A stretch of 64,000 nucleotides of DNA, taken from positions 40,845,067 to 40,909,066 of the forward strand of contig OX359245.1 in the NCBI GenBank assembly GCA_947179485.1, read 5' to 3'. The DNA is from Allacma fusca (lineage: Eukaryota > Arthropoda > Collembola > Symphypleona > Sminthuridae). The first letter of the stretch is position 1; each line of letters begins with the position of its first letter. Shown piece after piece: positions 35,231 to 47,838 of the stretch. The notes below the pieces were generated by a model. The model was not told the origin of the DNA. It ran no database searches and worked only from the letters and a program-made list of their open reading frames with translations. The position numbers and the translations under genes were made by a program.

Positions 35231-37346
35231 GCAAACTGCAAAGGTTTGTACCATTTGAAAGGGTCTGTTCAAAATATACCAAACCAGTGAATCTGTTTGA
35301 AAATTTTGGACCAAACTATGAGACCGTTCCTGTAAAAAGGGACCATTTGGATGAAATCAAATTATAAACTAATGGGATATTGCTCGTCGATCCTTTTGAA
35401 AATAATGCATAATAACGCTAGGGAGTAGTATCTCCTTTTTTAAAATCCTCGTTTATCTCGTTATCATTTTTGGGGGAATAAGAGAACAAAATATTTTGAA
35501 AGCGAGAGGAACAAGAGCCAACAATAAACGAGAGAAACGGGACTAGACAAAAATATGAGTGTTTATTAAAATATACATTATTATATACTTTATGGTATGT
35601 AATATTCACAAAATCTGTTGAATACTAAACAATTTTATTCACTAATCAAAACAATAAAAAACACGAAATGCTTATTTGTAGGTATAGAATACAGTATTAA
35701 ATTGTACAACAAATGAGGATCTTGAAAAATATAAAAATGAAAGCCTCCTACAATAGATATTAAGACCAAGAGTTGGAAAAATCCCTTAATTGGCCCAAAG
35801 GTAAAGCATAACATCTGAATTTGTAATATTCTTAAACGTTTTAAAATTTTAATTTCTAAATACAAACACGGTGTGCATTTGCTACATATGTACATATTTA
35901 GCCTCATGACGCCCTTGTGAGAGTGTGGTCTGAAAATAAGGGCAAAGATATTTACTTAACTCCTCATCTACGAGAGTGCTACATATTTGCAACTAAAAGG
36001 CTTATTTTATTTAGAGTAGAGTTTTTTCCGAGTTGGAATAACTCGTTATGCACAACATTTTTGATGCTTCCAGGAATCACCACTTTTATAGCGAGTTCCT
36101 GGTATAACTTATCCGTTAAGGAAGTCAATTGCATTAAATTTTTATCAATTATTATTCTGATTGTGTTGAGTACTGTAGATTTCTGCAGCTTGGATAATGG
36201 GGTTTGTGTATGTATTTTATACTATTTATTATTTATTTATGATTACATTTTACCGACCCTTCAAGGATGTCAAAAACCGAGCAATTTCTATTAGAAAAAT
36301 ACTTTCTGTATTCCTCTCTCTCTCTCTCTCTCTCTCTTTATTAGTTGGTTTCTTGTCTTTACCTCTCCCTCTGGTCGTTGTTTCCGGAGGAAGTTGTTGG
36401 CTGGATTCTGTAGAGTTCTAGCAAATCCAATTATTTATCATCGGTCGAATGATTCAAATAATACAATGTATTACTAAATATTGTTATGGGCGCGACCTTA
36501 TTGAAATGAATAATTGAATTGAATAAAATGTTCTAATGTTAGGGGTACACTCTAGCACACTATGTACATCTAACGATAATATTTAAAAGAAAGCAGTATT
36601 ATCAATTCAATTCACTTACTTTTTTGCTTCTCAAGAATTATGTTTCATATGTGTAGTTATTTGCTGATGTCAGAGCAAATTTCTGTAGGTATACTTTTGA
36701 TGATGTAAAGGGAAGTGGTACAATTACAGCGGTAACATGTAAAGGGAAAAGGGAAAATTGTATTCTGAGAACTGAGAGGACACTACACGTGGTATGAAAT
36801 TGTAAAAGCATATATAGTATGGAGTTCACATTAATGAAATGGTTTCGTCATAAAATATATTTTTTATATAATGGATGATTTATTGCAAGCGGTTTACGTG
36901 GATAGAATTTCGAGAAACCAAACAGCCGAATAAAATATCCAAACGGAACTCGATTTAAAGGGAACTGTCACAATAAACATGGCATGTAGTAGCACTAACT
37001 TATATTCAATCGCCGGTAATCCACGTTCGCATTTAATTTTTTAAATGGCAGTAAAACATTGTTTATACATAGAATATTGTATATAATTATAGCAAACATG
37101 GGAATAAGTGGATTAAAATCAAAAGCTTTTGCTCATTACATGTAATTAATTACATTGCGAAAATGTAGACGGTATAGACGTCACTAGATATGGTGGTAAC
37201 AGTAACTTGTTCCAGTTGTCAATTTAAATATAATAGGACTTTGTTTTCTTTAGCTGTCAGCAAAAAGTTAATAAATGTTTTAAAAGTAACAATAATATAT
37301 ATGAACTATTTGGTAATAAGCCTATTAGCTATTAACTAAGGTGACA
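35231..37346. other. Intergenic, nothing recognised
   Basis: Spans from the GGTCTGG array to the 3' end of alpha-spectrin. It contains a short (CT)n run at 36315-36338. No supported exon on either strand; the last part must include the spectrin 3' untranslated region. Confidence 0.4.
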
Positions 37347-40300
37347 CTAGTTGGAAAAGAGTTGACGTGTGAAATCCACGTAGTCCAGGGCTCCGGGGAT
37401 ATTGTGACCGGTTTTGGGATCTACGAAAGGTTTCATCCGCGAAACGCAGTAGTCCGCCATTTCCTTGGTGAGGTTCTAGAAAGGAATAGAAAGAATTATT
37501 GTAATGATGGTATTATCCAACTTAAAACTAACTAAAAATAAAATCAGGATAAGGAAATATAAACAAATAAATATACATAAATATATAAATAAATAAGGAT
37601 CATTTTCAGGATATTAGATTCTTAAGTGTGTATATACACTTTAAAATGACTTACAGCATACAGTTCCTCCTTCGTAACGTAAGGTCTCTCCCCGGAGGTA
37701 ATTGCACGGAAGGCGTTCTCAATCTCTTCCGAAGACTGGACATTCTCCGTCTCCTTGGAAATCATGAAGGCCATGTACTCTTGTAGGGACACGTGCCCAT
37801 CACGGTTCGGGTCCACCACATCTAAAAACAAATTGAGCACTTAGTTCACGATTTGAGTCATAGACATTAATAAAATGTAATTAGGTTGACTAAATCTTTA
37901 TGATTAAAGTTTTTATTATAGAAGTATAAAATGCACTGGATTTTGAACTTACAATTAATTTACGAATAAATACACTATATATGTGAAATACTATACGCAT
38001 TATTATTATCTATAAACATGCAACGAATATGTTAAACTTTTTACCAAGAATGGCTTCAAATTCAGGGTCAGGTTGTCCTTCTTCAACCATAGGAAGGTCG
38101 TAACCCAAGGCTCGAAGGCAGGACTTGAATTCTTGTTGGTTGAGGCGACCGGATTTGTCTTTGTCGAAGTGCCTGAATAAAAATAGGTACAATTAAAACC
38201 ACTTTCTAACATGGTGTTGGAAACATGATGCTTTTAAAAGCAGTACGGGAGCATACTTGAACATCATGGAGAACTCCTTGAGGGCATCTTCGGAAACACC
38301 GGATTGGTTCCTGGCTTGAATCTGTTGCTCGAGATTATGCTGCATGCGCATACCCAATTGATCCAACTGGTCCCACGCCTGAGCCAATCCTACTGTCGAG
38401 TGCTCTGTGTAACGGTTGTCCAAAATTAAATGTTCCTCCAACACCGCACCTAAATCTTCGATCTTCTTTAAGTCCGAGCGACGTGCTCGTACTTCTGCAG
38501 CTTTTCTCTAAAATTTGAGAAAAAAAGGTCAAAATTAAACAAACGCAAAACAAGTTGTTCGAATTTCAGTAAGTGATTTGAAAGAATATCTAAAATTAAA
38601 GAATGCATTTATAAAGAAAATTTTAGACATACCTTGGTAGCTTCCAACTGTTGTTCTAGAGTTCCCGAACCTTCCATCATGGATGATCTAAAAAAAGTGC
38701 AAGGTCGGATTAAACTCACATTTAAAAATGCGATAAAAAATAACGCACACTCAAATCCAAATCTATAACTCTGCTACTTCAATTTCTGTCAAAATTATGT
38801 ATCTAAAAAGACCTAAAATTAGTGTTAGACTGCTTACAAAACGAGCGGATTTGTTTTTAATGAGTATTAAAATTGCACAACGTTCAAATAAGATTAATTT
38901 TCAAGTATTAATTGCTTTGGCACACAAACACTTATCACATCTAGGGAACACCTGAATAAATTCATTTACCCATCCCAACCCAATAGTCGGAACCTAAGCC
39001 AAATAAGTACAAATAATTTTAAAGATTCATAACAACGTTTTCAGCTCAAAGCTCAATATTTCAGAATTTTGATAATTTACAGCGCAAATTATTATTTCCT
39101 TTCCAAGAAACTGATTTGGATTGTAAAACTTAAAAATTTCAGCGTCAAATTCTTTCAAACCTTACCTCGTTTCAGTCAACCAACTGTGGAAAGCATTGGC
39201 AATCTTCGCAAACTCTTTCCTTAACTTGTCATTCTCCTCCTGCCTAGTCAGCTCCTTAGCTAAGTCTACATCCCTTTCTTTGATGATCTTCTGAAGGTTC
39301 TTCCATGTATCCTCCAAGGCCTCCATCGTGAACCAAGTGTAAGGATTCGGCCCAACGTTGAAACTCTTGATTTGCTTATCCAACGCTCCCAAAGAAGCGA
39401 AGTCTGCCTCGGCGGAGCTCAAGCTAGCCTGGAACTGTGCATGCGCTTCCCTCAACGCCCGAATCTCCTCAATAGAATTGCATCTGACCGGATCTGTCAA
39501 GTCTTCTTCCGCATTTTCGAACCAAGAATTGAAAGCAGAGGCTTTCTTTGCAAAAGTAAGATAAAGTTCTTCAATTTGTCGGAATTGTTCTTGCATATGC
39601 AAAAGCCTGGACTTGCGGGCATCCGAAGCGTCCAAAAGGTTCTTCCAACGTGACAGGACATCTTCGAATCTTCGTCGGATGTGTTCGGATTGAATGTGGT
39701 TCGATTGGATAAGTTGATCTTTCAAATTCCGGATATTCGCAATTCCTTCTTGCTCAAAAGCTGAAAGTCCCGCGTCGAAGGTATCTTGTTTTGTTAGCAA
39801 TGTTTGAACAGTTGACAAATCACGGCCAAACTCTTCACTTCGGACGTGTGCTTCTTTGTCCGCGATCCAAGACTCAACAACATCAGCCTTCCACATGAAT
39901 TGGAGATAAGCTGAGTTATCAACTAAGCCTTGTTTACGTTTGGCTGCAAGAGAGGCCAAACTATCGATCTTCGATTGGAGCCCTTTGCAGCGCGCCGCAA
40001 TAGCATCTGCATGATGATTCTCTTCGGAGATAAGTTTCTCTCCAGCGCGGCAGACATCGGCACAATTCTCGCGATGGACGGCAAGATCGGTCTCGAAAGC
40101 ATCGTGCTTTTTCAACAAGCCCTACAAAAGACATCAAATTAATTACTAACAATAAGTCACACTTCCCACGAATGTTGATACTCTAACTGAAATGGGACCA
40201 ACTAGATCAAATCTTATATCCCATCATTTTTGTTTTCAAAGCCTAACTTGCTGAAAATACCAAATACGTTCGACTATTGTAATTCTATCAGTAAATTAAA

Positions 40301-43300
40301 AAGTATAATTTGGATTGTCAAAAACACACATGTTAAATGGGACAAAAGAAAATATAAAACTCAGATAAGGTTGCAGAATTATTTTTTTCAAATTATTCCC
40401 TTATTTTTCCAAACAAACTTTTTACCTGCACGGCCGCCATAGAGTCTCCCAAATCATCCACAACCAGAAGCTGTTGTTTCTCACTGATCCAGGCTTCCTC
40501 TTCCTCCACCTTGGCTAGGAACTGCTGATAGGTCAAACTTTGATCCAACTTTTCACCCCTGTTGGCGCTCAGCTGCTTCAGTTCAACCCAAGCTTGGTTC
40601 AAGGCTTTCAGCCTCTGGTCAATCTCTGGTACTCCGATGTTGGCGACATCCATTAACTTCTGCCCGGCATCCTGGACTGCTTGAATGGCTGGTTCATGAC
40701 TTGCCAGCTCAGCTTCCAAACGTTTATGCTTCTTTTTCAGATTTTGAACCCCGGTCAAATCGCGTCCATAGTCTCCACTTCCAACCAATAGTTTCTTCTC
40801 CTTAATCCAACTCTCTTGATCCGCAATGTCGCGGAAAAATTGATGCAACGTAAACGCCTCGTTGAGTCGGCTCTGGCGGTGCGCTCCCAAATTTTTGACA
40901 CGCTCAAATCTGGAATTGATACTCTGCCGTTTTTCTTGGATTGCAGCAGCATCGAACTGTTCTGATTCAATGAGGCTATCGGCCTGACTATTCATATCGC
41001 GGATACGCTCATCATGCGCGTTGATATCAGCCTCAACTAATTGTTGTTTTTTCATTAAATTTTGAACGGAGGCCAAATCTTTTCCAGCATCTTCGCTTGT
41101 AAGAAGGCTTTCAACTTCTCCGAGCCAAAAGTCCAGATCTTTGACAGCGGCGATATACGTACGCTGTTTGTTGGCTTCTTTAAGTTTCAAGCTTTTCTCG
41201 GATGTCTTGTGTGTTAACGTTTCCCACTGTTGTGCAATAGAGTCCAACCGAGTTTCAACAGCATCTTCACTTCCCGCGCATTGGCGCTTGTCTATCAAAT
41301 TATGACCCATGGCCAATACAGCTTGGATCCTATCAGCGTTCGCCGCCAGTTCAGCCTCAAAGGCCTGATGTTTCTGATGCTTACTTTGAATATTCGCTGG
41401 ATCTTTGTATGATTCTTCAGTGGCGAACTGGAGTTTTTCTGCGATCCAATTCTCAATTTCATCTGCATCCCGAGAGAACTGCTGCAATGTTTGGGATTCA
41501 CCCAGTTTGGATCGCTTTTCAATAAGCGCATCTTTCAATTTCTCCCAACGTGCCAAAACTTGATTTTTCTTTTCATCGATTCGGCCAGAGGCGTAGTGAC
41601 CAGAACTAACCAATTGATCGGCGAATGCCTGGAGTTGTGCCATCTTTTCTTCTTGGCCACCAATAGCCTTATCGAAGTCCTCGTGTTTCTTAATAAGAGC
41701 TTCCACATTATCGGAAGATGACTCTCTATCTTCAGAGAGGAATGCTTCACGAGATGCCATCCAGTTCTCGGCTTGTTCGCAGTCACGATAGAAGAGCTGG
41801 AGCTCAAGACATTGATCTAGTTGCATGCGCCTTGCAATCCATTGTTTTTCAAGCTCCTGGCGTGCTTCAGCCATAGATTCGAGCTTTTCTCCGATCTCTA
41901 CAGAAGCATAGTGGCGAGATTCAAGAAGTTGCTTGCCGAACATTTCGAAAGTGGTGAAGGTGCCGGAGCGGGCGTCCATCTCTGTACGGTGTTCTTGATG
42001 GCGCTCAAGAAGCGCTTCAGCGCCAGTAACGTCGGTGGCGAGCTCATCTGAAGAGACGAGGGACATCATGGAGTTAATCCAGCCCATTAGGTCCCTGTTT
42101 GCGTAAAAATATAAAAAAATTAAAATCGGCAAAATACCCCCTCATAGCATGACAAATATTATTGCATATTAAATCACCTGTAATCACTAAGGAACCTTTG
42201 CAGGTCATAAGAATCAAGCAGCTTCTCCTTTCTTGCATTAGCCTTTGCTTGCAACTGAGTCCATTCAGAGTTGATTTCCTTCTGTTTGGAATAAATGGTT
42301 TCTGCGCTTTCGGGATGAGTATTCATTAGTTTCGTCGCGGTCTCATCCAACTGTCTAATTTTGTCACCTAGAGCGGCCAGATCTCTTTCCAGACCTTCGT
42401 GCTTCCTTTGCAAGGCTTGAACAGTCCTCAAATCCTTGCCTAAATCATCCTTGCTCAAAGCTTCATCCTTCTCCGAAATCCAATCCTTCGTCTCATCCAC
42501 ATCCCTGTGGAACCGCTGAACTTGATGAGCGCTTCCAAGCTTCTCGGCCTTTTCTTGTGTAACTTGTTGAAGAGAATTCCATTTTGTGTTCAAATCTTCC
42601 AATTGAGTTTGGATCTTAACGGCAGCTTCGGTTTGGCCCAAGCTCATCAATTGCATGGCAATGACATTCATCTCAGCCAAGCGCACTTCATTGGCTTTCA
42701 AGTCGGACTGGAAGTCATCAAACTTCTTTTGCATTACTTCCACTTGCTCCAAATCTACGTCCGCTCCAACATCGGCCACTTGAACTTGAGCATACTGCTC
42801 TTTGTCCTTGATCCACTGGGCGAGCTCGGCAGCCTCGCGCACTAAAACGTAAGCCTTGCAGGCTTCGTTGAGTTTCTCTTGACGCTCCTTTCCAGTGTTA
42901 AGTAACTGGTTGTACTGACTCTCAATTTGATTCTGACGAGCAGAGATACTCGATTTATCCGCGAGGTTCTGTTGGGAAGCACTAAGTCCTGCATCGATAC
43001 GCTTCACATAGGCTGCAGGAACGAATCCTTGGCGGTCGTTTACCTCAACCTTCCACCAGTCCTGCAGGCATAAAAATGTTATTATTAATAATTTAATTCA
43101 AATACGGTCATGATTTTGATTATTACGATTACAACACGGAACATATAAAAATCTGCTATGATTGAAACGTACTGATGTATTGTATACCTTGTTGTTCGAA
43201 TTAAGTAATGTAAGCACATCACCCTTTTTCATGCTAACCTCCCTAGGGCTTTTCTCCGTGTAATCATAAAGTGCCATAACTACTTCCTTGCCTCCAAAAT

Positions 43301-46300
43301 CTCCCTGTGGAGCCTGCTTGCAAGCTTGAGCTTGCTCCCTAAGCCCTTCAATAGTGCTCTTGAATGCATCCAAATCACTCATAAGTGCTTCATGTTTCTT
43401 CAATAGTGCTTCGCTACTATCCTCATCCTTGCCCACATCCGTACTCAAAACTAACGGTTCCTTTTCTCTCATCCAACTCTCAGCCTCATTTGCATCCGCA
43501 AAGTATTGATGGGCCAGGAGCGCATCGTCCAAATCTTGTTTTCTTTTCTCAGACTTCTCTTTAAGGGCTATCCAATGTTCTTTCAGCTTCCCAACGCGAG
43601 AGAATACCTCTTCACTCAAAAACTGGCCATTCTCACTCAGGGCTGTTCCATTTTCGCAAACAGCGTTGACGCGAGGTTCATGGTTGGAGATTTCAGATAA
43701 AACTGCTTGGTGCTTCTTGATTAAGTTCTGTACACCAATGAGATCCCGACCTCTATTGTTGCTGCCCGCGATTGGCTCCTTCTCTCTGATCCAAGCTTCT
43801 TCATCTTCAATGTCTCTGAAGAGTTGTTGAACTCTTAATGAATCGCCTAACTTCTTCTTGCGAGCTTCCATCGGACCCATCAGTGCGCTGTAGCGAGCTT
43901 CGACGACATCAGCTTTGCGCTTGATCGAGTCTTTATCAAAATGACCGTGGTCTAAAAATTCTCGGGCAGAGTTGCGTACTAAATCAATGCGTTCTTGGTG
44001 GCTTCCTATGTCGCTTTCCAAAAGTGCATGTTTCTTTTGCAAATTTTGAACTGACGTCAAATCTTTGCCGTAGTCTTCTGAACTAAGGGCACCTTCAACT
44101 TCGCTCAACCATAGTTCAATATCTTCGACAGTTCTGTTGAAACTTTGTTGCTGTGCAGCTTCCGCTAAGCGAGACTCTTTTTTATCTGCCGCTTCTTCTA
44201 GGGCTTGCCACAAACTCAAGATTTCTTCTAATCGCGCCGCTACGCGTTCTCCCCCATAATGGCTAGAATCAATTAGCGTTTGACCAGCATTGATAACTTC
44301 GTCAATTCGCTGTTTGTTTGCTTGAAGTTCTTTTTGGAAGTTAGCATGTTTCTGAACTTTCCCGTTTAAGTTTGTAGGATCCAAGTAGGAATCGTCATTG
44401 GCGAATTTGAGTTTTCCACGTATCCAGCCATTTGTTTCATCGCAGTCACGCTCAAATTGCATCAGTTTGAATGCAGCTTCAAGAGTTGCACGACGCATGG
44501 CAGACTTTTCGAGAAGAGCGTTACGTCTTTGGAGAAGGAGAGCCCGGCGTTGAGAAACGTCTTCAGCGGCATAATGCTGGCCTTCGATTAATTTTGAGGC
44601 AAACTCATCCAGAGCTTTGATTTTTTCTTCCTGTGCAGCGAGTGATTTTTCAAAGTCCTCATGCTTTTTAATGAGAGCTTCCACTGAGTCAAGAGAATCG
44701 CCAAGGTCTTGGTTTTCTAGGAAGGCTTCTTGTTTTGCCATCCAAGTATCGGCTTGTTCAGTATCACGATAGAATAACTGAAGGTCCATGCATTGTTCAT
44801 ACAGGATTCGTCGGTCTTCCCACAAGTTTAGAAGTGAGAGCTTCTCTTCAGACAGATTCTGGAGTTTTTCAGCGACTTCTGGAGCGGCAAAGTGTTCCTT
44901 TTGCAAAAGGAGGTTGCCGGAGTCGTGGATTAGCTTGAAAGAGTCTTCACGGGCGTCAATTTCACCCTTATGCTCTTGATGGCGCTCAAGGAGGGCTTCC
45001 GCACCGGCAACATCTTTTGCCAGCTCATCCGCTGAAATTATGCATTTCATATCGTTTATCCAGTTGATAAGATCACGGTACTCAGCAAGGAATCGGTGGA
45101 GCGAATAGGAATCGTCGAGCTTTGATTTGCGTGATTTTGCCTTGTCCACAAGCATCTCCCAGTTCTGCACAATTTCTTCATGCTTTTGTCGGATCTGAAC
45201 GGCGTGGTCACCGTGAATTCCACAGAGACGGTCAGCTTCCGCACCAAGGGTGTTCACTTTATCCTGGAAAGTTTTATAAATTGCATTTTACAATTGTACC
45301 CGTTGGAAATTTAAAACAAAACAAGATACAATTAAAATTTGAAACCATCGAATGTCATAAGTAGATATCATACAATAAGACGTCATTTTATTTGAAAAAT
45401 ATTAAACTTTAAATTCGAGAATAAAAATGTGAACAAACCAAATTTTAATATCAATATTATTCTAAACCACAATGTTGAACAAAAGTATTTTATTTAGTAA
45501 TTGTATCTGACTTGTATGAACTAAGAGCAATGAATCACCTGTAACGCAGCCAAGTCCCTTTCTACACCCTCGTGTTTCCTCTGTAACGCCTGAATGCTGG
45601 CCAAATCTCTTCCGTATTCATCAGCACTGAGAATAACATCCTTTTCGGAAATCCAAGCAATAGCTTCATCAGCATCGCGGTTGAACCTCTGGATTTCATG
45701 AGCTCCAAAAAGTTTTTCTTGACGCATAACTGCCAATTGTTTAAGACGCTGCCAAGCATCATTCAAATCCTCTCTCTTCCTCACAATAGTATCCCTCTCC
45801 GGATGACCGTCCCCAATTAGTTTTTCTGCTTGAATATTAACATCAGAAACTCGGTACTCTTGAGAGGCCATGTCCTTTTGGAACTCATCAAACTTTCTCT
45901 GAAGTACTTCCACATGTTCCAAGTCCGTGCCGAATTCGTCAGCAGTAACGAAAGCTTCCTTATCCGAGATCCAGAGCAAGACTTCGTCGCAAGAGCGAAG
46001 GAACTGTACTAGGACTAGAGCCTGTTGCAATTTCAATCCTTTCTCAGCCAATCGGGATAACAGCAGTTCCCAAAGACGGTGAAGCTCTTCCAAACGCTTG
46101 CGAATTGTTTCAGAAGCATAATGACCTTGCTGGATCATCTCCTGACCGGTATTGTCCAAGGAGACAATTGCATTCGAGTGGGCGCTCACTTCTGCCTCAA
46201 ATGCCTGCAATTGAAAAAGTAATACAATTTTTCACCCCCAAATATAAATAAATCAGTCCTGTGTGTGAACCAATTCACAAAAAATTTAACAATGGATTAA

Positions 46301-47311
46301 AAAATTAAAGTGTACATAAAATAAGCAATCGAAACACTATTTAAATCCAAATGCTACGTTTTCAAGCTCAAAATTCGATTCTCCAAATTCGAAACCAAAC
46401 TAAAAAGATTGTTTTTCCGCACAACAATCTCAAATGATATTAAAATTCATACTATAAATGCACTTTTAAATTTAAAATCACAGCTCAACCCGTAGGTAAT
46501 TATAAATTCAAGATAGTTTAGATTAACATAATGAAATAAAATTTCGAAAGTGCTCAAACAAATCAAACAAAATTGTACAAGTGTGAAGTAGAATTTGACA
46601 CGACACGCCCAATACGATTCCAGAATAAATTCTCAACCTGCCCCTTAAACTCATAATTACCATCATGTACTCCTATACACTAAATCCTTAATTCTTCATT
46701 TCAAATCTCAAATATCAGGTATGTACATAATTATATATCCCCTTCAAAATTACATCCTCATGAACAAAAAAAAACCCTTAAAATAATATTTCTCAAACCT
46801 GATGTTTCTGAATCTTCGCCTGTAAATTAGTAGCATCCTTAAAAGTCTCATCCGATGCGGCTTGCAACTTCTCATAAATCCAACTCTCAAGTTCATCCGC
46901 ATCTCTTTTAAAGTACTGGAACCTCCTTGAATCCTCCAGTTTCTCTCTCTTCAACTTAGCCTCCGTCTTGAAAGCCGCATATCTCCCTAGAACTTGCTCC
47001 CTTCTATCTTGAATATCCTCAGCTGTCTCCAAAATCTTCACTTCTTTCGACACCACCGGGCCTTGCTGGGCTTGCTGATGATTGAACTCATCCTCCAAAT
47101 CCTGCTGTAACTGCCCATCCTGAAATTGCCCATCCTGAAATTGTCCATCCTGATATTGACCCTCCTGCTGGAACTCTTGCTGGTACTGACCCTCGGGCTG
47201 ATACTGTTGTTCCTCTTCATAAACATACTGTTCATCCTCCGGCTGACCCCGTCTCTGCTGGGGTTGACCTACAGCCTCGTACTCATCATCTGGGCGGAGT
47301 TCTTGCTCCAT
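37347..47311 (-). CDS. alpha-Spec: Alpha-spectrin, with a Gln-rich N-terminal extension
   Basis: Eleven coding exons: 47311-46799, 46204-45539, 45263-43188, 43061-42178, 42094-40426, 40121-39166, 38687-38633, 38507-38257, 38172-38045, 37821-37655 and 37475-37347. All join in frame (7,494 nt, 2,497 aa). It pairs with beta-spectrin to build the submembrane actin-linked skeleton. After residue 88 ([20 protein letters not shown]) it follows the insect protein almost block for block. Triple-helical spectrin repeats fill most of the length. An SH3 domain spans about 1052-1105 ([20 protein letters not shown] ... [19 protein letters not shown]), split by an intron at residue 1085/1086. The C terminus has calmodulin-like EF hands (DKDKSGRL near 2360, DPNRDGHV near 2403) and ends RQLFSN. 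Insect alpha-spectrin is about 2,415 aa; the excess is the first ~88 residues, rich in Gln, Glu and Tyr with a QDGQF tandem. No other Met lies between 1 and the conserved region. No break was found. Confidence 0.96.
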
Positions 47312-47324
47312 TTCACAATTATTT
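47312..47324 (-). other. 5' untranslated segment of the first coding exon of alpha-spectrin
   Basis: A tttttgtag acceptor lies at 47325-47333 on the minus strand, 13 nt before the start codon. Together with a donor at 47837-47836 after a candidate noncoding exon ending at 47838 (gcttgacag|gtaaag), this suggests a spliced leader region with the first exon near 47838 to about 48000. The transcription start was not identified. Confidence 0.5.
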
Positions 47325-47838
47325 CTACAAAAAACCACAAAAATCATAATAATTATTCCAATCAATTCCAATCAATTTCAAACTCCATTCCTCTTTTAAA
47401 TCCCAAAATAACCTCCACACCTACATAACATTCTCATACACTTCTAATTTGTATTGACATTCTCAACTCAGCTCCTTCCAAAATTCCTCCTTCCCATCCC
47501 ATCTCACACACCTACTCAAAAATTAAAATCCCCTTTAAAAACAAATATTTTTTATTACAACAAATTTTTCCCCATTCAAGGACACAAGCCGCAATGACAC
47601 AAGAAATGCCTCTAATTTACTCCCAAACCTCAAAACTTCCACAAAATTATTCCAGCATTAGAACAACGAATTTAAAATCCTACTTTTAAAAAACTACCTT
47701 TCCTTTACAATTACCAACGGTTTAAATCATTATTAAATTCACACCCAATTTTGTATTTCTAGACAGTAGCCCTATTTGTACACAAGGAATGGTGAGGCAA
47801 TCATTTAAATTACATTAAAAACAATTTAATTCTTTACC

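Noticed and set aside
45264-45538. Possible missing exon between alpha-spectrin exons 2 and 3
   Set aside because: DLAAL(Q) joins [13 protein letters not shown] exactly as in the insect protein, so nothing is missing.
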